DNA from: Trachythela sp. YZ-2020
Lineage: Eukaryota; Cnidaria; Anthozoa; Malacalcyonacea; Clavulariidae
Assembly: GCA_016169945.1 (NCBI GenBank)
Contig: JADLSH010000254.1
Span: forward strand, 496,001-560,000
Length of the DNA stretch: 64,000 nucleotides
Direction: 5' to 3'
The notes below the pieces were generated by a model. That model saw nothing but the letters and a program-made list of their open reading frames with translations, did no database searches and had not been told where the DNA came from. Positions 10,408 to 21,253 of this stretch are shown one piece after another; the stretch's first letter is position 1, and each line of letters starts with the position of its first letter. Made by a program: the position numbers and the translations under genes.

Positions 10408-12776
10408 TTAATCTTTGACAATTGAAGTAAATCCTCGTTTAACAGAAGTCTTTGCAGAGTTTATTTTTTCCTCAATATTTTCATCTTCGTTGTCGCTGGA
10501 TTTTTTAGCAGCTTTTTGCTTGGGTTTTGGTAAAGCTTTCTTGACTTTCTTTTGCGTAGCTTCTCTCTGTGGTTCAATACCAAAGTCTTTAAGAAGGCGA
10601 TAGTTGAGTAATTCAATCTCACCCTTCCTTGCTTTGCCTTTGAGAAGTAACCTAGAAAAGAATGAGATATAGAGAAGTAGGAATCCAGGAAGTATTTGTT
10701 AAAATGGAAAAGGGTGAATGAGTGTAGGCATAGTTAAGAGAATGATTGGTCTAGGGTACATCATCTGTCGTGTATTGGTGGGTTTCACCACGTGTTACAG
10801 GGCAGCAGATGGTGGTCAACTTCAGAAATGTTGACACTTATAGGAGCAAGAAAATTAAACTACATCTCTCAATTCTATATATTTGCCTTCAAATACAAGA
10901 CTACTATGTATAATGAAAATAATTATCATTATTTTCTCACTTTGATAACTGCAGGTTGACCACCATTTGCTGCATGATAATGTTTGGTGAATTACCCACC
11001 TATTGGATTATAACCTCTAATAACCATCGATTATCACTTAGTATACCAATCAACCCTATTGTCAGCATCATCTCAACCATCTCATCCAGCACTACCATTA
11101 AAACCATACCAATAGCAACTATACAATTACCGTCCATGCATATAGCCAGCATAAACATCTTAGCACTAACACTTATATCTATCGCCTACCATCTAATACC
11201 ATCAGCACAGCTACAGTACTATTACTGCACAATGGTATATACAACAAATACCATTTCTACTGTTGTCATTGTAATCCATACTACATTTATTACCACTAAC
11301 ACAATTTAGATCATCCACCATCACCACTATATCAACACCTTCACCACTGCATACCATCACTATGACATCATTACCACTATAACATCACCATAACACCATT
11401 ACCATGATACCATCACCACGACACCATTGGCACTATATCATCACCATTATCATACCTTCATCATCATCACCATATTATCAACACCATTTTACCATAATAT
11501 CAATACTGGCTTAATTTTCTCCGAGTATCCTCCTACAGTAACAAGGGGTCAACACTCCAAACTAAAAACACCTCTGTAGCTCAGTGGTCAGAGCGCTGCA
11601 CTGACATGGTCGCAGGTTCAATTCCTGCCAGAGGGCCTAAAGTTGCATTTTTGGCAACTTCTTCCGGTTCGGTCTAAAATATGTATATAATTTTCGCTCA
11701 AAATTTCCATCTACACCATCCCTTCAACATTATATATAACCAACCTTTCGTTTTCTTCCCTCTCTCGTTCCACGTTTCTTTCAAAACGTTGTATTTCATT
11801 GAACATATCATCATTGAGATCATCATTCCATTCTAAATCTTCCCTCAACATCATCATCTCCATCTTCAGCGCTTTGTTATAAAACTTCAATCTCTGAAGA
11901 TTCGTCAACTCAAACTCCTGAGAACGTTTGAGATGGTAAGCGGTGTATTTCACGCCAAGTTCCATCGCAACACGATTGCCAACACGCGGAGGGAACTTCT
12001 CGCTGAATTCGTAGAGAACGCCGACAAAACGCACGACACAACGTCGACGACAGTGCACCGCGTACGACTCCCGGAAACCTTCGCTGTCCAGTATTTCAGC
12101 TATACAGAAAAGGGATAACGGTTAGTGCGCTTCCACTTACCAGTGAGTTTAAGTATGTTACTATAGGTATATGGTAGGGTATATTACATAGAATGGGTTA
12201 CTACCCTATGCTCTGACGTGATATGTTTAAAAGCTCATGTAAGTTGAGTTGTGCATGGTTGATTCTCTTCTGTGCTTTGAGGGTTTTACTCCGGGTACTC
12301 CTCCTCGGTTTTCCTCCTTCACCAAAAACTAATCCATCCACTTAAGTCCTGGTCAAACGAGGATGAGAGTTGATGAGAGTTGACAAGCGAGAGTTTGCAT
12401 GAGAGTTTCCGCTCATGTCCTGGTCAAACGAGAACAAGAGTTGCATGAGAGTCGATAGGAGTTGGCGGTCGAACGCGAGCGAGAGAGTTGCGACTCTCAT
12501 CAACTCTCATCCATGTTTGACCAGGGCAACCATAATGATTAGCGCCTCTAACTCTATTTTACTTTAGTTTAGACTCTGTACAAGTGAAAAAAATACTTGG
12601 AACTTACCATAAATCCTGTCATATGCATCATCGTCCTCAATAATCTTCACAAAGTCAGGTTCATCTTTGAAATACACCCAAATTAACTGATAACGCAAAT
12701 CATCTTTGACTTTCACAAATGCCTCTTCATAATTCACATCCTTAATTCCCTTCACTCTGTCAGTGTAGCACGCCAT
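10408..12776 (-). CDS. Unrecognised coiled-coil protein, paralogue B (255 aa)
   Basis: Three exons: 12608-12776 (ATG at 12776), 11745-12099 and 10408-10651; lengths 169, 355 and 244 nt fit phase exactly. The first exon carries RYQLIWVYFKDEPDFVKIIEDDD, matching VYFKDEPTLYDLI of paralogue A at the same position. Exon 2 covers LDSEGFRES and the first half of the coiled coil (MMLREDLEWNDDLNDDMFNE). Exon 3 completes it (LLLKGKARKGEIELLNYRL) and adds a Lys-rich tail. The second intron falls inside the coiled coil, where A is continuous, so one intron was gained or lost after duplication. Function unknown; no membrane or signal segments. The ends of the coiled coil and the basic/acidic tail resemble cytoskeletal or chromatin proteins only in composition. 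Confidence 0.7.
11300..11720 (+). repeat. ACC/ATC microsatellite followed by SINE family 1
   Basis: From about 11300 to 11510 the sequence is a degenerate mix of ACCATC and CACCAT units. At 11570-11715 follows a SINE with GTAGCTCAGTGGTCAGAGC, GGTTCAATTCCTGCC and the GTTGCATTTTTGGCAACT body hairpin. Both are in intron 2 of paralogue B; the SINE end abuts the donor site of exon 2. Confidence 0.7.
12345..12526. mobile_element. MITE with TCCTGGTCAAAC ends and GAGAGTTG motifs
   Basis: About 35-bp inverted ends (GTCCTGGTCAAACGAGGATG on the left; complement of the right end differs at a few bases) enclose repeated ATGAGAGTTG motifs. Related copies are at about 22781-22990 (protease intron) and 34797-35050 (PRIM2 intron). 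It lies in intron 1 of paralogue B. Confidence 0.7.
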
Positions 12777-13592
12777 TTTGAAAACGCGATAGTTTAGAAT
12801 AGAGTTGCGTGCACTTGTTGCTTTTATTCGCGTTTAAAAGACGCCAAACAGGACGCATTCTTCAAGTTAAGAAAATTGCGGTAGCTCAGCATGTTCCGCT
12901 TTAACCTGCTATGTTTTTCATAACAAAAGACTGCGACGCGCAACAGGTACTTGGCAGTCTGATTTGCGCAAAACCAAGATACCGTCACATTCGTTATAGA
13001 GCTAGTGATTTTTACAAATAGAGAGTGGAGTAGATGCAAAAGTAATATGTAATATATATCACACGTCATTACCGAAAAGTGTGTTGAAAAAACGTGGCAG
13101 TAGCCGATTTTTAAACATATTTTGAGGTGTTTTAAAGTAACTTGTAAAATGTCAGAACAAGAAATCATCAAAGTCTTTTAAACAGAAGGTTACAAATGAA
13201 AGAATTTTTTTGTTCATTTTCGTTCTTGTAAACTCTCCTTAGTCTTTTTTGAAAGCGCAACTTTATCCGTGAATAATTTTGGGAGCTTGGGACGAGTATT
13301 TCCATTGTATTGTCACGTGACATTTTCGCGCCAAAACTTGAAAATTTTTGTTTGACATAAATAAACAACACTGTTTTTGATAGTTTTTCTTGTCTTTTTT
13401 CTTGTTTGTTGCTTAAAACGTTACTGTATATAACGTTCAGAGTATTCCGCATCTGCTGTGGGTGTTAACTAAACTGGCGAAGTGACGAAGTGTACTACAT
13501 ATTTTGAAAAACAGTGCTGAGTGGTATTTATCTGTGAAACTTTTTCAAAAGAGCAAACTTTTTGTAAAGTTGTTTATATAGTTTAAAAGACT
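12777..13592. other. Divergent intergenic region (paralogue B / RAD51AP2-like)
   Basis: The two genes point away from each other across 816 bp. A copy of a repeat with GAAAAGTGTGTTGAAAAA and TTTTGAGGTGTTTTAAA lies at about 13072-13140; related copies are at 53860-53925 and 62830-62870. The stretch 13168-13592 looks like the leader and promoter of the plus-strand gene. No gene seen. Confidence 0.45.
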
Positions 13593-16500
13593 ATGGAGAG
13601 TGAAATAGTAGCGGAAATTCATGAATTTAGTACAGCATGTCTACATGTGGACGAAACAGAAAATGTTTTGAATGCAAAAGACGAACTTTCGAAAGGAAAC
13701 CACTCTGAAAAAGGCACAAAACTGACTTCTCTTCAAGTCGGCGACGCCCCAGGACAAATTGTTCCTTCTCAGGAAAGCAAAGCGAATGGTTGTTTAAATT
13801 CAGAAGTAGAAGCGAGCCAAAACAATGGACACTCGACTGTACCTCAAGCCAGTTTGGAACCAATGGATTACCTGGAAGAATCTGAACATATTTCAAAACA
13901 AAGTGAAATGAACGAGGAAAAGAGACCGGAGGGTAGAGAGTTTGAACAGTTACCATGGAGTATAAGTTGTGAATCTAACAAGCACGGTAAGTGGACTCTA
14001 GTAGATAGAGGTACAACCTAATAAGAAAGCCAGAAAGTGCAATAGTGTTAGACATGCGTTTGCCGTTTGCTTCTGTAAGAACGCCGAGAAGGTTAACATT
14101 TTTATACTGTTCATCGGAATTTGCTTTTAAAATATATAATTGATTATTACCTACTATTTTAATATTATTAATTTCTGGAGAGAAGAAGTTGGGAAAGCTA
14201 TTTTGCTAAGGTACCCTATCAATGACATCAATCGTACAACATTGACAATAAATATTCATTTTTCCAGCAGAACATTTTGAGAAGACATTTCTTTGGCCTC
14301 CTATTGGCTTTAAGGATCAAATTACTGAACAAGCTGCACCAAGTGGACTAGGTAACATGTGGTCTACAAGAGCAGGCTTATTTATACTTAAATTATTCTT
14401 AGAATATATACAAACTTTGGAAACTTGATGGAAGGCAATGTGGTTCAGAATATGTTAAAATATATTGAATGCAATTCGACTATATTTTGTCCACATTCAT
14501 ACAAACATTTTCTCCTCGTCACAGTGACATCACGTATGTATTGTATTTTCGCCCAACTGACCAATAGCAATTTTTCACTTTCGCCTTGACTGTCAATTCG
14601 AAACTTGAATATTTGGTTAATTTAAACATTACTATCTATTTCCTTTTTGCGCAAAAGTACAGTACGCACCTGACGACGAAGGACAATATTTTTGCTTAAA
14701 CCTAAACAAATATAGATTACATTGTACTTCCATCGAGATTCCAAACCTTGTATTACGTTTTTAGATACTTTTGAGCAAGTCGTATCGTATACAAACGAAG
14801 AAAACAACGAGAACGAAATCACCAATGCAAAACAAGTTCCTCTGACCACTACGACTATGTCATCTAATCCAGTTAACCAATCAGAAACAAACATTGGCCA
14901 AGACGAAAACAAAAACTTAACATCCATCTTAAAGAAAGATGAGAACCAACCAAAGAAAACAGTTCATTTCCCAGAAAACATTGTTTCTGTGAAATTCTAC
15001 GATATAAGTGACGATGACGACAGTGACAATGACACAGTGATACTTTCAGATCCTGAAGAAGACGATTTAAGAGATCAAGAAGTCCCTTTCAACACCTATG
15101 ATGATTACAGTACACACTTCTTGCACCCGTCCTCCACCAGTATGAATTTTATACCGCAATTCTCGTTTCCTCCTGTTTTGAAAATATCCAACTGTCACAT
15201 GTACGATAACATAGATGATGATGATGAACAGATTATGGCAATAATGGACGATGATGATGGGCGTGAACAATCGTTCCTAGCCAATGATCTAGCAACAGAA
15301 TTAAATTACCATGATGAGAACAAAGAAGAGTACCACGATGAGCAACTAAACTCGATAGAAGTGAAAGCCCTATCCGAAAATCAAGAAGTAATTTATCATG
15401 GTGGGAGCGCAACTGAGTATCAAGATGGCGAAATACCTGGTATAGAAGTGAAAAAGCTATCAGAAAATCCTGAAGAAGCAATAGGAATAATGGAAGTGCA
15501 GTCACCAATGACAAAATATGGAATCGAACGATTTGAAAACGAGTTGAAGGTCAGAGTCGATGGAAGCATGAGTGAGTGCCAAGATAAGACAGAAGTGAAA
15601 CGACTTGTAAGTTATCGTGAAGAAAGCATATTAAGCAAGTGTCAGGATGACCAACTAACTTCCATGGAATTGAAAAAACTATTCCAAAACCCAGAAGAAG
15701 AAAGAGAGCTGCAATTATCGACGAAAAACAATGGAATTGAACGACTTGAAAGCCATCATGAAGATATCATTAGTGAGTACCAGGATGACAAGCTAACATC
15801 TACAGAGGTGAAAAAACTATCCGAAGAAGATGAAGCAATAAGAACAATAGAAGTGCAGACACCAATAACAAAAAATGGAATGAGAAGACTCGAAGATGAT
15901 TTGAAAGTGAACGCCGATAAAAATATGAACAAAACTATAGAAACTGAAAGTTTGGTGATGGACCAAGCACCACCAGTGTCAGGAAGTGGAATCGATCGAT
16001 TTGGAAATGATTTGGAATTCAACACCGATAAGAATATGGACAAAACTATGGAAAGTTTGGTGGTGAAAGAAAAGGCATCCATTGCGAAGACCTCAATGAC
16101 TTTCGCTAGTAATGATGCAGATAGTAAAGAATACATTCCTGAAGTATATACACTGTTAGATGCTTTGAAAGAAACTCGTGCAATTTTACCCAAAGAAACA
16201 AATTGCGACACCATGGAAGGGCATTCTGTTGAAGAAAAGTTAGTTAAGAAGGAAACAATCCGTTTTACAAGCCCCGAACGTGTTCTAGGAAGAATAGTGC
16301 CGTTGACAATGTTACCAGGAATAGAACGCGCTGAATTTGATGCACAACACTTGGATAAAATAAAGGAAGAATTGGCAAAACCTGATATGCTACTGCATGA
16401 AGAAACCTTTACAATGTACAAACCTTTTGGAAATGCAAGCGCATTGAAATGGGAGAAACCGTGCAGCAATAAGCCAACAATCCGGGATTCCAATATTAGC

Positions 16501-18717
16501 AGTGACAACTTTGGTCTAGTGATGACCAAAAATAAAGAACTTTTAGCAAAAGATACACCGGAGAATGCTGAACTATTAGCAGAAAATATATCAGAGGCTG
16601 CACTAGTTTTAGAGAGTGATGTATCTACAAAAAGCAAAGAAAACTCCGACAGCCGTATGAATATACCGTTGTCCTCGTCAAGCTCTTCAGCAAGAGAATT
16701 TCATGGTAATTGTGGAAGAAAATTCTTGTGGCGTGGACCAAGAACAATGAGTAGTATGATTCTTGATGAGGTATGTTGCCAGAAAGATGGTTCATTTGTT
16801 TTAATTTTGGTGGGATGTTGGTGCCACAGTGGGTAGTGCATGTGCTTTCATCTCTGTCACTGTGATTCGACTCCATGCAGTTGTGTGATTACAATTTCGA
16901 CTCTGTCGCTTGTAACACCAGGTACTCTGACATTCTCAGGCAGTAGCACTGCACCAATGGTGGCCCTTAGTGCATCTCCACGGGAACTATTTAGGACAGA
17001 TACAGTTATCCAATATAAAAAAAGCTAGTTTAGTTTAGATTTCCTCCTGTAGTAACACTGGACCCAATAAGGGATGACCTTCACTAGACCTCTAGGAAAA
17101 ACAGTTTAGAACTGATAGAATTATCCAGTATAAATAAAGTTAGTATAAAGTTAGTTTAATTAAATTTAGTTTAAATACCTAAATAGATGATACTTTCTAT
17201 TATCTTCTCATTTGACTTTTTAGGGTTTTCAAGTTACTGCAGTACCCACAGCTGATAACGATCTTCTTCACCAACGTAGTTTCACCAAAGAAGAAATAGC
17301 CTTTCCCAAAGCAGATATCGTTGATGTTCGATCTCTTGAGTTAAACATCCTAGCTGCTTTGTGGAATGAGAGAGCATTAACAAAACATTGCCTTCAAGAG
17401 TTCCAGCCTACGAAATACAGTATTCATTCACTTATATCTCCCTCGGATCACTTCAGTGAGTTCCCGGAAACATGGAAGTCGGACAAGAAGCCAGATTTTC
17501 CAAATAAGAAGCAGAAGATTGAAACTGATGCTCAAAATGTTTGTATAAAAGACGGTCATTCGAAGAAAGTGTTTGGTGAACATGTTGAGCACCATCAAGC
17601 AGGTACTACGTTATATGATGATATTCCAAACGCGGCGTCTAGTATAGCTCGTATTATCGTATATTCTATAATAAGCTGCCGTGGTTTGCTCTATTATACT
17701 TTTATTTATCTATATTTTCCTATTTTTTCTTAGAATTTCATGGTCATCACGGAACTAACTCTAATTCCCCAACAACCTCCAGAGATCACATTCAAGGATA
17801 TACTACCAAATATACTACTATTCCACAAGTTGTTCCAGATATGTATGTCCAGGAACCGATGAAGACACAGCCAATGAAGAACTCGTCTCGTGCAGTGCCA
17901 TCTGCGGTTGATGATATTATGGATACCACTGATACCTCACTACATGATTTTCCTTCACAAAGCCGCAAAGCATTCGAACAAAAGGTACAAAATTTACGAA
18001 AAGTTTACCCTGAAAAACATAAATATCCCCTAATCATTGACGGTTAAGGTTTTCAGAAGATAACTAAAACTAGATTATTTTAATTATAGCGTGGAATTTT
18101 CACACATTATATGCAGCTGTTGTTGTTTTGTATGTTTTTCAGTCATTTGATGAAAACGAATGGCAACATCAGCAGTCTGTATGTTCAAGCACGGAGATGG
18201 AAGAGGAAGACAAGGAATCTATAAACTACACATCAGTGTTGAAACAAAGCTCTGGTGAGTCACCGTACTGCAGGATATCACAAACATGGGGGTCCAGTGT
18301 AGGTAGCATTCTACGATAAGCTGCCATGGTTTGTCTCTGAACTACCTGAGAAAGATATCTCAAACGTGGGGGTCCAGTGTAGGTAGCATTCTACGATAAG
18401 CTGCCGTGGTTTGTCTCTGAACTACCTGGGAAAGAGATCTTAAACGTGGGGGTCCAGTATAGGTAGTATTCTACCATAAGATGCCGTGGTTTGTCTCTGA
18501 ACTACCTGAGAAAGATATCTCAAACGTGGGGGTCCAGTGTAGGTAGTATTCTACAATAAACTGCCGTATTATTTTCTTCACAGGTTTCCCTTATTCACCG
18601 ACACATATCTTGGCAAAACAAGGAAGACGAAAGCTTAGGGTTGGTTTATCAAAATCAACTAGAGTAAAGCCACTACATCCATACTGGTCGCAGGATAGAA
18701 TAAAAGAAAAACCATGA
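13593..18717 (+). CDS. RAD51AP2/RAD51AP1-like RAD51-binding protein, 1118 aa
   Basis: Seven exons, all phase-consistent: 13593-13986, 14271-14351, 14765-16770, 17224-17602, 17734-17984, 18143-18254, 18584-18717. The last exon ends in RRKLRVGLSKSTRVKPLHPY, the C-terminal RAD51-interacting motif (GLS-x3-RVK-x-LHP) shared by RAD51AP1 and RAD51AP2. Length (1118 aa) and otherwise disordered, acidic, Ser/Lys/Glu-rich composition fit RAD51AP2 (about 1160 aa) better than RAD51AP1 (about 350 aa). Exon 3 (669 codons) contains degenerate internal repeats of an EYQDDKLTSTEVKKLSE type with ITKNGIER(L/F)E spacers. An acidic DISDDDDSDND patch follows TVHFPENIVSVKFYD. Family role: binds RAD51 and aids strand pairing in homologous recombination; RAD51AP2 is linked to meiosis. 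Exon 2 has a CAGCAG tandem acceptor. A polyadenylation signal is at 18933. Confidence 0.7.
16826..17170 (+). repeat. SINE family 3 copy plus extra tail unit
   Basis: The head (CACAGTGGGTAGTGCATGTG, GATTCGACTCCATGCAGTTG) starts just after exon 3 of the RAD51AP2-like gene, and the tail CCTCTAGGAAAAACAGTTTAGAACTGATAGA occurs twice. The same tail unit forms long tandem arrays elsewhere in the window. Confidence 0.65.
18268..18566. repeat. Tandem repeat, about 80-bp unit, about 4 copies
   Basis: AGGTAGCATTCTAC or close variants begin at 18301, 18381, 18461 and 18541, with CTGCCGTGGTTTGTCTCTGA between. It fills the last intron of the RAD51AP2-like gene. A single related stretch is inside the intron at 17636-17690, and others occur near 36380 and 51880. 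Confidence 0.85.
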
Positions 18718-18932
18718 GGCATCCATCCACATTTTGTTATAATTATATCGATAACTTGTGTTAACTATGAATTATTTTGAATGCTCAGCAACTTAATTTA
18801 AATTGCTCTTGAATTGAATTATAAACGAAATTTGAAATTTATGAATATAAAATTGTTTCATGAAGTTGTATTTATAAAATTGTGGTGAATTCTTAATTGC
18901 TAATATATGAATAAATGATGTAAATTATGTTA

Positions 18933-18938
18933 AATAAA
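18933..18938 (+). terminator. AATAAA polyadenylation signal
   Basis: A canonical hexamer lies 216 bp past the stop codon of the RAD51AP2-like gene in AT-rich sequence, with a TTTTCTGGGT stretch just downstream. Confidence 0.5.
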
Positions 18939-19110
18939 CGTTTTCTGGGTACACACTTGGCTGTACTTTGATATTAAAAGAAATACATTTTCATTCATGG
19001 TTGCAATATACACATTTTAATCAATTACTGAATACTTGATGGTAGATGAGGTCAACGCGCTGCCCTTACCTCTGAGCTAAGCCTGCTATACTGCAGGTTG
19101 AGGGTAGCGT

Positions 19111-20560
19111 GTTGTTACTTGATGGGTGACTTAGCTATAGGCTTAGCAACCAAGCACAATGTTAAAACATAAATGTTGCTTACATTTAATGAATATTTAT
19201 TCTATATTCCCAATATAATGTGATACACAATTAAGTCTGTTTCATGCTCATATTTGTGTTAAGGTTATATTGCAGAACCTAAAATCCTTTTCTGAATTCA
19301 TTTAATCCAAGCTTATTTAAAACTAAGTTATATTTAAATCAAATTCATTAATCTGTATTAATCCAAGGTTTCGTCTCAAGCCATTTCAACAAAGGTAGCA
19401 CCTGTTGTAACTCCGCAGTTATTATCCTTAGTTGACATCAAAACATAACCATCATTCCCCCAGTGAGTTGACCAGGAGTTCTTAATTAACCAGTAATCCT
19501 GGCCTTTCATTCTACCATACCCCACAGCCAGTACAGTATGGTCCAAATCTTCTGGTTTGTTGCCTACAATAATTTTGAATGTATACTGTTATTCTAGAAT
19601 GTCATAGAGACTATCTTGCGAATGGGGCTGTCCCAGAAGGGCTGTCCGTAGCAGGGCCGGTGGGTCGATTTATGTAATATGTAGCTCTTTGACTATAATT
19701 TAGCCTGCGTTATATGTGAGAATAGTGTTTCCAGTTTAACTCTACCCAAATACCATTTCCAAAGATATTCTCTGCGTACTCAGGTTTCCTCAATTTTTCC
19801 TCTAGTAACACTGGACCAACCAAGGGAGAACAGCTCAGCTCAGATTAGATCAGCTCAGCTCAGCTCATCTCAGCTCAGATTAGATTAGCTCAGTTCAGAT
19901 CAGATTAGATTAGCGTGTTGTTATTTGATGGGTGATTTACGCTTAGCAAACAAGAACAATGTTAAAACATAAATGTTGCTTACATTTAATGAATATTTAT
20001 TCTATATTCCCAATATAATGTGTTACACAATTAAGTCTGTTTCATGCTCATATTTGTGTTAAGGTTATATTGCAGAACCTAAAATCCTTTTCCCAAGCCA
20101 TTTAATCCAAGCTTATTTAAAACTAAGTTCTATTTAAATCAAATTCATTAATCTGTATTAATCCAAGGTTTCGTCTCAAGCCATTTCAACAAAGGTCGCA
20201 TCTGTTGTAACTCCGCAGTTATTATCCTTAGTTGACATCAGAACATAACCATCATTCCCCCAGTGAGTTGACCAGGAGTTCTTAATTAACCAGTAATCCT
20301 GGCCTTTCATTCTACCATATCCCACAGCCAGTACAGCATGGTCCAAATCTTCTGGTTTGTTGCCTACAATAATATGCGTAGCAGGGTGGGTCGATTCCGG
20401 TAATATGTGGTTGTTTGACTATAATTTAGCCTGCGTTATTTGTGAGAATAGTGTTTCCAGTTTAACTCCACCCAAATACAGTACCATTCCAAGATATTCT
20501 CTGGGTACTCAGGTTTCCTCAATTTTTCCTCTAGTAACACTGGACCAACCAAGGGAGAAC
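19111..20560. repeat. Tandem segmental duplication carrying the last protease exon
   Basis: About 19111-19913 and 19914-20560 are two copies of the same segment: a CGTGTTGTTA start, the TGGGTGA-TT--GCTTAGCAA line, the 188-nt protease terminal exon, and a SINE family 3 head ending in the CCAAGGGAGAACAGCTCAG junction. Copies differ by scattered substitutions and short indels; the left copy has extra sequence at about 19575-19650. Each copy ends in an AGCTC-rich tract, short and degenerate in the first and 215 bp in the second. Confidence 0.85.
19376..19563 (-). CDS. Duplicated alternative last exon of the 26/29-kDa-type protease
   Basis: The exon has the same length (188 nt), the same acceptor context (GTAGGCAACAAACC) and the same phase as the terminal exon at 20176-20363. 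It stays open to a TGA at 19376-19378. It encodes the catalytic His segment ([11 protein letters not shown]) and Asn segment (KNSWSTHWG). It differs from the other copy by Ala to Thr after the catalytic His and by Asp to Gly near the end. It could be a true alternative last exon or a silent leftover of the duplication. Its intact frame argues against long neglect. Confidence 0.65.
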
Positions 20561-21213
20561 AGCTCAGCTCAGCTCAGCTCAGCTCAGCTCAGCTCAGCTC
20601 AGCTCAGCTCAGCTCAGCTCAGCTCAGCTCAGCTCAGCTCAGCTCAGCTCAGCTCAGCTCAGCTCAGCTCAGCTCAGCTCAGCTCAGCTCAGCTCAGCTC
20701 AGCTCAGCTCAGCTCAGCTCAGCTCAGCTCAGCTCAGCTCAGCTCAGCTCAGCTCAGCTCAGCTCAGCTCAGCTCAGTTGAATTGAGTTGAGTTTAAGTT
20801 TCCTCTTGCAGTAGCAGTCTGGATAAGAGAGGGCTGACCCTTCCTGGATTTCTATGGAAAACAGTTTAAAACTGACATATAAGCACAAGCATATAGACAG
20901 AGCACAAAGTATAAGCTAGGGCGAAGTCGAATATACCAACTTACCACACTGAGGTTCATAATAAACACCATCAGAGTAGAAGGAGAATGACTTATGCGAG
21001 GCATCAATGCCCACAGCAGTTGGACCATGTGTTGCAATAGCTATTTTTAACATTTCCTCACTTCCTGAAGTCACGTTAACATAACCATCGATCTTTGCAG
21101 CAACATCTGATGCATTGAAATGACAGTAACCATTCTAAAACATCAATAGCAAGATTGTGACTTAGTTTTAATCCTTTAACTTGCAATGCGCCCAGATGCG
21201 CCCTACTTTAGTA

Positions 21214-21253
<40 letters not shown>

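Noticed and set aside
15756..16637. 293-residue antisense frame
   Set aside because: Opposite strand of exon 3 of the RAD51AP2-like gene; no splice, start or family support.
20357..20791. Ser/Ala/Gln/Leu repeat protein
   Set aside because: This is only the translation of (AGCTC)n, which has no stop in any frame.
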